Origin: Streptomyces sp. NBC_00457 | GTDB lineage: Bacteria; Actinomycetota; Actinomycetes; Streptomycetales; Streptomycetaceae | NCBI RefSeq assembly: GCF_036014015.1 | Contig: NZ_CP107905.1 | Location: 7,068,001 to 7,132,000, forward strand | Direction of reading: 5' to 3' | DNA: 64,000 nt | In this document: piece by piece, positions 1 through 8,311 of the stretch | Layout of the letters: every line of letters starts with the position of its first letter | Numbering within the stretch: position 1 is the first letter of the stretch | Notes under the pieces: model-generated | Told to the model about the DNA's origin: nothing | The model's database searches: none | What the model saw: only the letters and a program-made list of their open reading frames with translations | Translations under genes and position numbers: made by a program

Positions 1-1880
1 TCCTCGTACGCCTGCACACCGGAGATGTGGTCGGCGGTCGAGTTCAGGGCGGTGCGCAGCTTCGCCGGGGTGAGGGCGATGCCCTTCTGCTTGGCGGCAC
101 TCAGCAGCAGCGCGCTCGCGCCCGCCGCCTGCGGGGACGCCATCGAGGTGCCCTGGAGCATGCCGTAGCCGGCCGGCAGCGAGTAGCCCGCCTCGGCGAC
201 CGGGGCGCCCGGCAGCCAGGTCTGGATGGTGTTGATCGCGGCACCGGGCGCGGAGAGCGTCGGCGCGAAGCCGCCGTCCTCACGCGGGCCGCGGGAGGAG
301 AACGGCATCATCGCGTACGACTTCTGCACCGCGGAGCCGTAGTTGGCGGCCCACGTCTTCTTGGAGATCGTCGCGCCGACCGAGATGACCTTGTCGGCCA
401 GGGAGGGGTCGCCGATGGTGTTCGTGCCGGGGCCGGAGTTGCCCGCGGAGATCACCAGCTGCACGCCGTACTCGTCGATGAGGCGCGTGTACAGCTCGGC
501 GCGCGCGTTGTTGCCGTCGTTGAGCGCGGGCAGGCCGCCGATCGACATGTTGACGATGTCGACGCCGCGCTTGGTGACGAGGTCGATCATGCCCTCGGTG
601 AGCGCGACGTTGGTGCAGCCGCCGGACCAGGTGCAGGCACGGGACGAGACGAGCTTCGCGCCGGGAGCGGCGCCGTCCATCCGGCCGCCGAACAGGCCGT
701 TGGCGGCGGTGATACCGGCGACGTGCGTGCCGTGCTCGGACTCGATGACGCCGATGTTGACGAAGTCGGCCTTCGCGCCGGCCTCGTTGTAGACGACGTC
801 CTTGCGGATCTCGATGACGAACGGCTGGCGTTCGGCGACATCGGTCTTCGGGTTGTCGGTGCCGAAGTACCCGATCTGGAAGCCGTTCTTGTACGGCTTC
901 ATCGGGGTGTCGTCACCGAAGTCGTAGTTGTTGTTCAGGTCGACGCGGACCGTGCCGGCCGCGGCGTCGTAGAGGACGCCCCATGAGTCGGTCTTGTCGC
1001 CGTCCCGGTTCGCGTCGCCCGCCGCGTCGCCGCCGGTGGTGTACGACTCCAGGAACGTGCTGATCCGGTACGAGCCCGCGGGCGCCGTCCAGGTCTTGCC
1101 GCCGAAGGTGAAGGTCGGCCCGGACACCGAGGTGACCATCGGGCGCCAGGTGCGGTCGGCGTCCACGACCGGGTCGGTCGCCGTGACCCAGTCGACGATC
1201 TTGCGCTCGCCGGTGGTGGTCTTCCGCAGCGCCGGGTGGGCGAGGTCCACGCCCGAGTCCAGGATGCCGATGGTGATACCGCGGCCGTCCGACTTCGGGT
1301 TCTTCGCCACGAAGTCGACGGCGCCCGTCTCGAAGGACGGGTTGTACGGGTTCTCGGCGGGGGTCTTCTTGCCGGGGGCCGGGTAACTGCCCGTGGCCTT
1401 CGCGCTCTTGGTGGTGTGCGCGCTCGGCGTCGGGTCGTCGAGGGGTATCTCCTCGCGCAGGTCGATGCCGTGCACGGAGGACAGCTTCGTGGCGGCGGCG
1501 ATGGCCGAGTCCGCCTTCGCGGTGGGGACGGTGGCGCGGACGTAGCCGAGCTTGTCGTACGTACGGCCCACCAGGCCGCCCTTGACCGCGTCGAGCTGCT
1601 CGGCGACCTGCTCGGTCTTGCCGGGGGCCGTGGCCACCATCATCGTGACCGTCTTGGCGCCGCCGGCCTTCGCCTCGGCGAGCAGATCGGCGTCGTCCGA
1701 ACCGAGCTTGTCGTGGGCGGACTTGACGCTGGGGTCGGCCGCGGGCGCGGCCTGGTCGGCGGACATGGCCATGGGTATCGGCCCGGCCGCGGAGAGTGCG
1801 GCGACGAGACCCGCGGCCACGGCTATGCGGGCCACATGTCTTGCACCCGATATCGGATCGCGCTGGGGTGTGAGGGTCAT
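1..1880 (-). CDS. Secreted S8 (subtilisin-like) serine peptidase, 3' end outside the window
   Basis: An extracellular serine endopeptidase of the subtilase family; about 626 residues are visible and the gene runs off the left edge, so the C-terminus is missing. The N-terminus is a signal peptide: a charged start, then a hydrophobic run (ARIAVAAGLVAALSAAGP). A propeptide-like segment follows. The catalytic triad is complete: Asp in ILDSGVD (near residue 207), His in ESEHGTHVAG (near 383) and Ser in GTSMASPQAAG (near 577). The roughly 175 residues between Asp and His are longer than in simple subtilisins and imply an inserted domain. ATG at 1880 is preferred because AAGGG lies 6 nt upstream; ATG at 1886 directly abuts that motif. 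Substrate unknown. Confidence 0.93.
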   Translation of the reverse strand, partial: MTLTPQRDPISGARHVARIAVAAGLVAALSAAGPIPMAMSADQAAPAADPSVKSAHDKLGSDDADLLAEAKAGGAKTVTMMVATAPGKTEQVAEQLDAVKGGLVGRTYDKLGYVRATVPTAKADSAIAAATKLSSVHGIDLREEIPLDDPTPSAHTTKSAKATGSYPAPGKKTPAENPYNPSFETGAVDFVAKNPKSDGRGITIGILDSGVDLAHPALRKTTTGERKIVDWVTATDPVVDADRTWRPMVTSVSGPTFTFGGKTWTAPAGSYRISTFLESYTTGGDAAGDANRDGDKTDSWGVLYDAAAGTVRVDLNNNYDFGDDTPMKPYKNGFQIGYFGTDNPKTDVAERQPFVIEIRKDVVYNEAGAKADFVNIGVIESEHGTHVAGITAANGLFGGRMDGAAPGAKLVSSRACTWSGGCTNVALTEGMIDLVTKRGVDIVNMSIGGLPALNDGNNARAELYTRLIDEYGVQLVISAGNSGPGTNTIGDPSLADKVISVGATISKKTWAANYGSAVQKSYAMMPFSSRGPREDGGFAPTLSAPGAAINTIQTWLPGAPVAEAGYSLPAGYGMLQGTSMASPQAAGASALLLSAAKQKGIALTPAKLRTALNSTADHISGVQAYE

Positions 1881-2124
1881 CGGCATCCCTTGCAGGTAAA
1901 GGAACGAGCGTGTCGCGACCGGGCCGGTCAAGCTCGGTCACGTTGGTCCGGAATGCGACCCCGGACGACCGCACAGCTTTACGCAAGGGGCAGATGTTTG
2001 GGGAGTGTTGACCGAAACGATATGCATGTATGGGGAAAACCCGCGATGGCCTTTACGGGTATACCTCGCGAACGGGGCAAAGCCGCCCACCCGTTCAGGC
2101 CGCCACCCTTCGGGCTGCTGCCTG

Positions 2125-2661
2125 TCAGGCATCCTTCGACCGCGCGTAATGCCGGGACGCCTTCGCCCGGTTGCCGCAGGTCGCCATCGAGCACCAGCGC
2201 CGGGTGCCGTTCCGTGACGTGTCGAAGAAGTGCAGGACGCAGGCGCCGTGGGCGCAGCGCCGGATCCGGTCCGGCGCGGTGGCCAGCAGCTCCAGGTAGT
2301 CGCGCGCGGCGAGCCAGGCGGGCCTCCAGGAGCCGTCGCGGAACTCGGGCAGCTCTCCGGGGCCTTCGGCGCTGAGCGTCGCCCGGATCCGCCCGTGCGC
2401 GAGCACGGCGTCGACGGCCGCGGCACCTTCGGCGAGCGATCCGTCGACCACCGCGGCCAGCGCGTCGCGCGCCTGGAGGACGTGCCGGAGCGTCGCGGCA
2501 TCGGCATCGGCATTGACGTCGAGCTGGTTCGCCGCGAGCCACACCGCGAGCCCGTCGGTGTCGGTCAGCAGGTCCTGCACGGCGCCCTCCTGCATCCATC
2601 GCGTGTTGAGCAGGTCGAGGGAGAGCGGTTCGCCGGTGAGCGGACGGGGGTCGGCGGACAT
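2125..2661 (-). CDS. CGNR zinc-finger / ABATE-domain regulator
   Basis: A 178-residue protein with the two parts of the CGNR family: an N-terminal ABATE-like region (PLSLDLLNTRWM near the start, the usual LDLLNT signature) and a C-terminal zinc finger (residues about 135-170) with the Cys residues of RRCAHGACVLHFFD and RRWCSMATCGNRAKASRH. Members are generally taken to be DNA-binding regulators; ligand and targets are unknown. The start at 2661 has GGGAG 8 nt upstream; an upstream in-frame ATG at 2739 would add 26 poorly supported residues. It is divergent from the VOC gene at 2780, so it may regulate that gene and the next; this is inferred only from position. Confidence 0.85.
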   Translation of the reverse strand: MSADPRPLTGEPLSLDLLNTRWMQEGAVQDLLTDTDGLAVWLAANQLDVNADADAATLRHVLQARDALAAVVDGSLAEGAAAVDAVLAHGRIRATLSAEGPGELPEFRDGSWRPAWLAARDYLELLATAPDRIRRCAHGACVLHFFDTSRNGTRRWCSMATCGNRAKASRHYARSKDA

Positions 2662-2722
2662 GTGGAGGGCTCCCTTCTCTGCTAACCGCTCAAGAGTACG
2701 TGAACGGTTGACGTGCCCGAAC

Positions 2723-2763
2723 CTAACCTCTAATCTCAATGTCAGGGGTTAGATCTCAGATCT
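2723..2763. promoter_or_regulatory. Dyad-rich divergent promoter region (candidate operator)
   Basis: The 118-bp space between the divergent CGNR and VOC genes holds two dyads: CTAACC (2723-2728) with GGTTAG (2747-2752), and AGATCT-C-AGATCT (2751-2763), a 13-nt palindrome just before the VOC ribosome-binding site. They could be operators for the CGNR protein. This is a positional inference without a known consensus. Confidence 0.35.
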
Positions 2764-2779
2764 ACTGAAGGGGACAGCC

Positions 2780-3223
2780 ATGACCTTGCGCACCGGCCAC
2801 CTCGGCCTGAACGTCACCGACCTCGACCGCTCGCTCGCCTTCTACCGGGACGTCCTGCGCTTCGGCCTGATCGCGGAGGGCAAGGAGGACGACCGGCGGT
2901 ACGCGTTCCTGGGCGCGGACGGACAGCTCGTCCTCACCCTCTGGCAGCAGGCGCAGCAGCCGTACGACAGCGAGCGGGCGGGCCTGCATCACCTCGCCCT
3001 CGAAGCGGACTCGATCGAGCAGGTCAGGGAGTACGAGACGGCCCTGCGGGCGTACGGCGTGGACTTCGCGTACGACGGTGTCGTGGCCCACAGTGAGGGC
3101 GCGGGCTCCGGTGGCATCTTCTTCCACGACCCCGACGGCACCCGCCTGGAGATCTCGGTGCCGAGCGGCGCGGAAGGCGCCCCCGCCCCGAACTCGTCGG
3201 CACCGACCTGCGGCTTCTTCTAG
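2780..3223 (+). CDS. VOC-superfamily (glyoxalase/bleomycin-resistance fold) protein
   Basis: A 147-residue single vicinal-oxygen-chelate module, the usual length for a one-domain member. It opens with the typical first strand and helix (HLGLNVTDLDRSLAFYRDVLRFG), has a second metal-ligand-type His in AGLHHLALEAD (near residue 63) and a last acidic ligand in FFHDPDGTRLEISVP (near residue 120). This pattern fits metal-dependent VOC enzymes such as glyoxalase I-like or dioxygenase-like proteins, but the substrate cannot be told. A strong ribosome-binding site (AAGGGGA, 6 nt before ATG) is present. The next gene begins 3 nt after the stop, so the two are probably co-transcribed. Confidence 0.88.
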   Translation: MTLRTGHLGLNVTDLDRSLAFYRDVLRFGLIAEGKEDDRRYAFLGADGQLVLTLWQQAQQPYDSERAGLHHLALEADSIEQVREYETALRAYGVDFAYDGVVAHSEGAGSGGIFFHDPDGTRLEISVPSGAEGAPAPNSSAPTCGFF

Positions 3224-3225
3224 TC

Positions 3226-4116
3226 ATGGGCGTCTATCACGAGGGCTCGCGCGCCGTGCAGGACCGCGTCGGCGTCCGTGATCTCGCCGACCACGTCGGC
3301 CGGTCCGTCGGCGAGGGCATCAAACCGGTGGCCGCCGCCTTCCTCGAACTCCAGCCGCTGCTGATGCTGGGTGCGGCCGACCCGGCGACCGGGAGGGTAT
3401 GGGCCTCGGCGCTCGCCGGAACCCCCGGCTTCGTACGGACCACGGGACCACGCCAGATCTCGGTCACCGCCGCGACCCACCCCGCCGACCCCCTCGCCCC
3501 CGCCGCCCTCACCACCCCCGGCACCCCCGTCGGCACCCTCGCCCTCGACCCCCGCACCCGCCGCCGCATGCGCCTGGACGGCCGGCTCCGCCCCACACCC
3601 CGGGGCTTCGCGGTCGAGGCCGAGCGGGTGTTCGCCAACTGCCCGAAGTACCTCCAGAAGAGGGAGGCGTACGAAGTCGTCGACGGCCGCAGGCCGGGCG
3701 CTTCCCGACTCGGCCCCGAACTGACCGCCGACCAGGCCGAGTTCATCGAGTCGGCAGACACCTTCTTCCTCGCCACCGTCCACGAGAACGGAGCCGACGT
3801 CAGCCATCGAGGCGGCAACCCCGGCTTCGTGCACGTCGATTCCCCCACCCGACTGAGCTGGCGCGACTACCCGGGCAACTCCATGTTCCTCACCCTGGGC
3901 AACCTGGTGGCCGACCCGCGCGCGGGCCTGCTGTTCCTGGACTGGACGACGGGCACGGTTCTTCAGCTCACCGGCGAGGCGCACACGGAGTTCACCACCG
4001 ACGGCACGCGCACGGTCCGCTTCACGGTGACGGAGTCGGTCGAGACGCCGGAGGCGCTGCCACTGCGCTGGGCCGAGCCCGAATACTCGCCCGCCAATCC
4101 CGCCTCCGCCGATTAA
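3226..4116 (+). CDS. Pyridoxamine 5'-phosphate oxidase-family (FMN split-barrel) protein
   Basis: A 296-residue protein of the PNPOx-like split-barrel superfamily in the long form. The second half (from about residue 165) has the characteristic order: ESADTFFLATVHENGADVSHRGGNPGF, a strand pair ending in LSWRDYPGNSMFLTLGNL, then AGLLFLDWTTG. Such proteins usually bind FMN, F420 or heme; the cofactor and substrate are not evident. The CPKYLQKRE segment near residue 140 joins the two halves. The start lies 3 nt after the VOC stop without a clear ribosome-binding site, which suggests translational coupling. It could serve in the same redox or detoxification process as the VOC protein. Confidence 0.85.
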   Translation: MGVYHEGSRAVQDRVGVRDLADHVGRSVGEGIKPVAAAFLELQPLLMLGAADPATGRVWASALAGTPGFVRTTGPRQISVTAATHPADPLAPAALTTPGTPVGTLALDPRTRRRMRLDGRLRPTPRGFAVEAERVFANCPKYLQKREAYEVVDGRRPGASRLGPELTADQAEFIESADTFFLATVHENGADVSHRGGNPGFVHVDSPTRLSWRDYPGNSMFLTLGNLVADPRAGLLFLDWTTGTVLQLTGEAHTEFTTDGTRTVRFTVTESVETPEALPLRWAEPEYSPANPASAD

Positions 4117-4147
4117 CGTTGCGGTGATGGACCTGCGGGCCGGTGGG

Positions 4148-4239
4148 GGCTGGTCGCGCAGTTCCCCGCGCCCCTTCGGGGCGCTGCCGACGGTGCGGTA
4201 CCGCGCCCCGTAAGGGGCGCGGGGACTGCGCGACCAGCC
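4148..4239. repeat. Long inverted repeat of a dispersed Streptomyces intergenic element
   Basis: Left arm 4148-4176 and right arm 4212-4239 are complementary over 28-29 nt with one indel. Each reads as GGCTGGTCGCGCAG followed by TTCCCCGCGCCCCTT or its complement. A single arm occurs again at 38643-38685. It could form a very stable hairpin and may end transcription from the gene ending at 4116. The rest of the 4117-4515 gap shows nothing else that can be named apart from the promoter region of the next gene. Confidence 0.75.
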
Positions 4240-4515
4240 ACGACGGACCCGCAGCCAGCACACCGGAATTCCGCGGAGGCTTTGCTTCAGTACCCCCGAA
4301 GATGAACGCTGAGTGACCGCATCCCGCACGTTCGCGGAGCGGTCGCGTACGCGCAGGGTAGTCCAAGATCGACGTACGGTGATCGGCGTTGCGCGTTGTG
4401 GTCTTGTTTACGCGCAGGTCATCCCTGCTGCCAACGATCCAGTACGAGCGGGAAGTTCGCGAGAGCGGCGGCCCGCGACCACTGTCGACGCGTTCGCACT
4501 CGGGGAGACACGCGC

Positions 4516-6276
4516 ATGTCGCGGATACGCTCTGTCGCCAGCTCCGCGCTGGGGGTCCACCGTCGTACGCTGCTCGCCGCCACCGGGGCGGTGTCCCTGT
4601 CCGCCGGCGTCGGCTACGCCCTGCGGCCCACCGACAGCCAGGCCGCCACCGCGAGCACCGCCATCGCCAAGGAAGCCCCGGTCGTCACCGCCCGCGAGGC
4701 CGCCACCGCACCCCTCGTGCCCTACACGCGCGGCACCACACTCGCCGGCGTCGCCGCCCCCCGCACCTCCTCCGGCTACCGGCGCCTCGGCGACGGCCCC
4801 GGCTGGCAGCGCGTCGTCCGCAGCGACCTGGCCGCCCCCAAGTCGGGCCGCGCGGGCCGCCGTACCGCGCTCGCCGCGTTCGTGCAGCTCACCGATCTGC
4901 ATCTGATCGACAGCCAGCACCCGCTGCGTCTGGAGTTCCTCCGCTCGACGGACGTGCACGCCTGGCGGCCGCAGGAGGCGCTGACCGTGCCGGGCGCCAT
5001 CTCGCTGGTGGAGCGGGTCAACGCGCTGCGGGGAGCCCCCGTCACCGGCTCCCCGCTCCACTTCGCCATGACCACCGGCGACAACACGGACAACAACGCC
5101 AAGTCCGAGCTGGAGTGGTTCCTGACGATCATGAGCGGCGGCCGGGTCACCCCCAACACCGGGGATCCGCGCCGCTATGAGGGCGTCCAGAACAGCGGCC
5201 TCAAGCAGTACTGGCAGCCGGACTCCACGACCCGCGACGCCGACAAACAGCTCGGTTTCCCGCACCTGGACGGCTTCCTGGCCGCCGCGATCCGCGAGAT
5301 GAACAGCCCGGGACTGACCATCCCCTGGTACTCCACCGTCGGCAACCACGACGCCATGCCGCTCGGCACCTACGGCCACGGCGACTCCTATCTCGCCGAG
5401 TTCGCCGTCGGCGGCAAGAAGCTGATGAGCCTGTCGGCGTCCGAGGCGAAGAAGCTCCAGGACACGCTCAAGGGCGACACGGACCCCAAGGGCACCTGGT
5501 TCCGCGACCTGCTGAAGGCGCACTCCCGCGATCTGCGCTCGGTCACCCCGGACGACAGCCGCGCCCCGTTCACCGCCGCCGAGTACGTCAAGGCCCACCT
5601 GGACCCGGCGTACAAGGGTGTGGGCCCGGTCGGGCACGGCTATTCCGCGGCGAACGTCGAGGCGGGCACCCAGTACTACAGCTTCCGCATCTCCGACGAC
5701 GTCATCGGCATCAGCCTGGACACCACCGACGCGGGCGGCCACTACAACGGGTCCATCGGAGCATCCCAGTTGAAGTGGCTGGACCGGACGCTGAAGCAGA
5801 ACAAGCACTCGTACGCGATCATCTTCAGCCACCACACCAGCGGCACGATGACCAACCTGCGCCCCGACCCCGCGCGCCCGAACGACCGCCGGCACGGCGG
5901 CGAGGACGTCCTCGCCGTGCTCGGCCGCAACACCAACGTGCTCGCCTGGGTGAACGGCCACATCCACCGGAACGTCATCACCCCGCGCACCGGCTCCGGC
6001 GGCCACTCCTTCTGGGAGATCTCCACCGCCTCCCACGTGGACTTCCCCCAACTCGCCCGCATCATCGAGGTGGTGGACAACAAGGACGGCACGCTGTCGC
6101 TCTTCACCACCCTCATCGAGTCCGCCGCCCCGCACCGCACCGACTTCGCCGACCTCTCCCAGACCGGCCTGGCCGCCCTCTACCGCGAACTCTCCTTCAA
6201 CGCCCCGGGCGCCAGTACGAAGCTGGCGGGGGAGGCGGGCGACCGGAACACCGAGCTGGTGCTGAAGAAGGGGTGA
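4516..6276 (+). CDS. Tat-exported metallophosphoesterase (PPA1498/TIGR03767-like)
   Basis: A 586-residue calcineurin-like phosphoesterase. The N-terminus carries a twin-arginine signal (HRRTLLAATGAVSLSAG, residues about 15-31), so the folded metal-loaded enzyme is probably exported. The metal-binding motifs appear in order: TDLHLID (near 126), GDNTDNN (near 190), GNHD (near 276), SHHT (near 437) and NGHIH (near 480). Length and motif spacing suit the actinobacterial TIGR03767 group; the substrate is unknown. ATG at 4516 has GGGGAGA 6-8 nt upstream; upstream in-frame starts would put extra sequence before the signal peptide and were not chosen. Confidence 0.88.
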   Translation: MSRIRSVASSALGVHRRTLLAATGAVSLSAGVGYALRPTDSQAATASTAIAKEAPVVTAREAATAPLVPYTRGTTLAGVAAPRTSSGYRRLGDGPGWQRVVRSDLAAPKSGRAGRRTALAAFVQLTDLHLIDSQHPLRLEFLRSTDVHAWRPQEALTVPGAISLVERVNALRGAPVTGSPLHFAMTTGDNTDNNAKSELEWFLTIMSGGRVTPNTGDPRRYEGVQNSGLKQYWQPDSTTRDADKQLGFPHLDGFLAAAIREMNSPGLTIPWYSTVGNHDAMPLGTYGHGDSYLAEFAVGGKKLMSLSASEAKKLQDTLKGDTDPKGTWFRDLLKAHSRDLRSVTPDDSRAPFTAAEYVKAHLDPAYKGVGPVGHGYSAANVEAGTQYYSFRISDDVIGISLDTTDAGGHYNGSIGASQLKWLDRTLKQNKHSYAIIFSHHTSGTMTNLRPDPARPNDRRHGGEDVLAVLGRNTNVLAWVNGHIHRNVITPRTGSGGHSFWEISTASHVDFPQLARIIEVVDNKDGTLSLFTTLIESAAPHRTDFADLSQTGLAALYRELSFNAPGASTKLAGEAGDRNTELVLKKG

Positions 6277-6315
6277 GCTACCGGGCGCTGAAGCGCCGGG
6301 CCCGCACCACGGGCA

Positions 6316-6945
6316 TCACGGGAGCTGTGCCGGGTTCGTGGCCGGTGGCCAGCTTTGCAGCGTCATGTCGGCCACCTGCTGGAGTTCGTCGCGGGTGATG
6401 CCGCCGGCGGCCTGGACGGCGATGCCGTTGGCCACGGTCATGAGGTGGCGGGCGAGCAGTCCGGGGTCGGTGCCGGGGGGCAGGTCTCCCTCGTCGACGG
6501 CTCGCTGGAACCGGTCGCGCAGGAGAGCGGTGTGCTCGTTGCGCCAGGTGACGAGGGCGTCGCGGGCGCCGCGTCCCGGGTCGCCGGCGGCGAGGGACCC
6601 TTGGACGCCCAGGCATCCGGTGGGGCAGCTGGGGCGGGTGGTGGCCCGCACGGAGCCGTTGAGGAACGCGGTGGCCACCTGGCGGGCGGTCGGCTCCCGC
6701 AGGGCCCGCGCCCCGTACGAGGCGGGGCCCTCGGTGTAGCGCTCCAGGGCCTTGCGGAACAGCTCCTCCTTGTTGCCGAAGGCCGCGTACATGCTGGTGC
6801 GGGTGATGCCCATGGCGTTGGTCAGGTCGGTGAGGCTGGCGCCTTCGTAGCCCTGTTCCCAGAAGACCCGCATGGCCTGTTCGAGGGCCGCGTCGGCGTC
6901 GAAACCCCTCGGTCGGCCGATCGGTGCCTTCTGCCGCTTCTCCAT
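6316..6945 (-). CDS. TetR/AcrR-family transcriptional regulator
   Basis: A 209-residue regulator with the N-terminal TetR helix-turn-helix (residues about 14-60: ALEQAMRVFWEQGYEGASLTDL, then MGITRTSMYAAFGNKEELFRKAL). The C-terminal part (PSCPTGCLGVQGSLAAGD) resembles the YcdC/TetR_C_6-type ligand domain. It is divergent from the SDR gene at 7041. No ribosome-binding site precedes the ATG, but TACGAT lies 7 nt upstream (6953-6958), which suits a leaderless transcript. It probably represses itself and the SDR-SnoaL pair through the palindrome at 7000-7021. The ligand is unknown. Confidence 0.9.
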   Translation of the reverse strand: MEKRQKAPIGRPRGFDADAALEQAMRVFWEQGYEGASLTDLTNAMGITRTSMYAAFGNKEELFRKALERYTEGPASYGARALREPTARQVATAFLNGSVRATTRPSCPTGCLGVQGSLAAGDPGRGARDALVTWRNEHTALLRDRFQRAVDEGDLPPGTDPGLLARHLMTVANGIAVQAAGGITRDELQQVADMTLQSWPPATNPAQLP

Positions 6946-6999
6946 GCGAGCGATCGTACCTCTTCTGTACTGGTCGGTGCGGAAGGTGTTACGGTCGCA

Positions 7000-7021
7000 T
7001 TCGGTATCGATCGGTACCGAA
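7000..7021. promoter_or_regulatory. Candidate TetR operator (near-perfect 22-bp palindrome)
   Basis: TTCGGTA at 7000-7006 pairs with TACCGAA at 7015-7021; the 22-bp site departs from symmetry at only one base pair. It lies 20 bp upstream of the SDR start and 55 bp from the TetR start, so bound repressor would cover the divergent promoters. Length and symmetry fit TetR-family operators. Confidence 0.65.
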
Positions 7022-7040
7022 ATTTGTGGAGGTCATATTC

Positions 7041-7781
7041 ATGGGGCAGCTTGAGGGCAAGACCGCGGTCGTCACCGGCGGCGGCACCGGGATCGGCCTG
7101 GCGACTGCGAAGAGGTTCGCCGCCGAGGGCGCGCACGTGTTCATCACCGGCCGGCGCGAAACCGAGCTGGAGAAGGCCGTCGCCGCCATCGGCAACGCCA
7201 CCGCGGTGCCCGGTGACGTCAGCGTCGGTGCCGATGTGGACCGCCTGTACGAGAGGGTGCGGGAGCGCGGTCAGGGCCTGGACGTGCTGTTCGCCAACGC
7301 GGCCATCAACCACATCGCGACCTTGGACGAGCTCACCGAGGACATCCATGACGCGGTCTTCGACATCAACGTCAAGGGCACCTTCTTCACCGTGCAGAAG
7401 GCCCTCCCGCTGCTCAACGAGGGCGCCTCGGTGATCCTCACCGCCTCCACCGCCGCCGAGTCGGGCGCCGCGGGCATGAGCGCCTACGGAGCGTCGAAGG
7501 CGGCCGTGCGGGCCTACGCCCGCGCCTGGGCCGACGAGCTCGGCAGCCGGGGTGTCCGGGTCAACACGATCTCGCCGGGCCCGGTGAACACCCCGTTGTG
7601 GGACGCGGCTTTCGGTGATCGCGCCGAGGAGATGCTGAAGGCGGTCGCGGCCGGCCTGCCCCCCAAGCGGGTCGCCGACCCGGACGAGATCGCCGCCGCC
7701 GTGACCTTCCTCGCCTCGCCGGACAGCAGCTTCGTCTACGGCGCCAATCTCTACGTCGACGGCGGGCTGAACCAGATCTGA
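7041..7781 (+). CDS. SDR-family NAD(P)-dependent oxidoreductase
   Basis: A 246-residue classical short-chain dehydrogenase. The cofactor motif TGGGTGIG is at residues 12-19, NAA at 86-88, and the catalytic Ser (TAST, near 136), Tyr149 and Lys153 (SAYGASK) are all present, as is the SPGPVNTP loop after the sixth strand. No acidic residue is obvious after the second strand (ITGRRE has basic residues), which favours NADPH. The chosen ATG has TGGAGG about 10 nt upstream. It sits 26 nt before the SnoaL-like gene and faces the TetR gene across a palindromic operator, so the pair is likely induced by the TetR ligand. Confidence 0.92.
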   Translation: MGQLEGKTAVVTGGGTGIGLATAKRFAAEGAHVFITGRRETELEKAVAAIGNATAVPGDVSVGADVDRLYERVRERGQGLDVLFANAAINHIATLDELTEDIHDAVFDINVKGTFFTVQKALPLLNEGASVILTASTAAESGAAGMSAYGASKAAVRAYARAWADELGSRGVRVNTISPGPVNTPLWDAAFGDRAEEMLKAVAAGLPPKRVADPDEIAAAVTFLASPDSSFVYGANLYVDGGLNQI

Positions 7782-7807
7782 CGATTCCGAGAGACTGAGA
7801 GGCAATC

Positions 7808-8200
7808 ATGTCTGACGCCGAACTGCGCGACTTCTTCCAGCGCTACATCGACGCGCTCAACGCGCATGAGTTCGACCGCATGACCGAGTTCGTCCACGAC
7901 GAGGTCGTCATGAACGGCTCCCCGGTCAAGCGGGACGACGTCATCGCGGCCCAGAAGGGCCATGTCGACGCGGTCCCCGACTTCACCTGGCGGGTCAAGG
8001 ACCTCGCCATCGACGGTGATCGAGTGGCGGCCCGTCTGTTCAACAAGGGCACGCCCGCGAAGGAGTGGTTCGGCGTGCCCCCCACCGGCACCACCGTCGA
8101 GTATGCCGAGTACGCCTTCCACAAGGTTCGTGACGGGCGCTTCTACGAGATGAACTACCTGATCGACGCCCAGGCAGTGCAGCGACAGCTGGCCGCCTGA
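7808..8200 (+). CDS. SnoaL-like / NTF2-fold small protein
   Basis: A 130-residue one-domain protein with the cone-shaped NTF2/SnoaL fold pattern: an N-terminal helix (ELRDFFQRYIDALNAHEFDRM), a central DFTWRVKDLAIDGDRVAARLF strand pair and a C-terminal EMNYLIDAQAVQRQL. Members include polyketide ester cyclases, isomerases and scavengers of reactive compounds, so the reaction cannot be assigned. The ribosome-binding site is GAGAGG, 5 nt before ATG. It follows the SDR gene by 26 nt and is presumably in the same TetR-controlled transcript, where an SDR plus a SnoaL protein may modify or remove one small molecule. Confidence 0.82.
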   Translation: MSDAELRDFFQRYIDALNAHEFDRMTEFVHDEVVMNGSPVKRDDVIAAQKGHVDAVPDFTWRVKDLAIDGDRVAARLFNKGTPAKEWFGVPPTGTTVEYAEYAFHKVRDGRFYEMNYLIDAQAVQRQLAA

Positions 8201-8311
8201 CCAGAAGGGCTGAAAGCCGCTCAACCTCCCCACGGCGCGGCAACCTTCCCCCCGGACGCCGGGTCCTTCCCCGCGACCGAGCTCAAGGGCGTACGACAAG
8301 TGGGGGAAGAC

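Noticed and set aside
27..986. Plus-strand ORF at the left edge
   Set aside because: It is antisense to the subtilase, whose catalytic His and Ser lie in the other frame.
4408..6135. A 575-codon minus-strand ORF antisense to the metallophosphoesterase
   Set aside because: It is a shadow of the real gene: the plus-strand frame has the signal peptide and all metal motifs, and the antisense product has no recognisable domain. Long antisense ORFs are expected at this GC.
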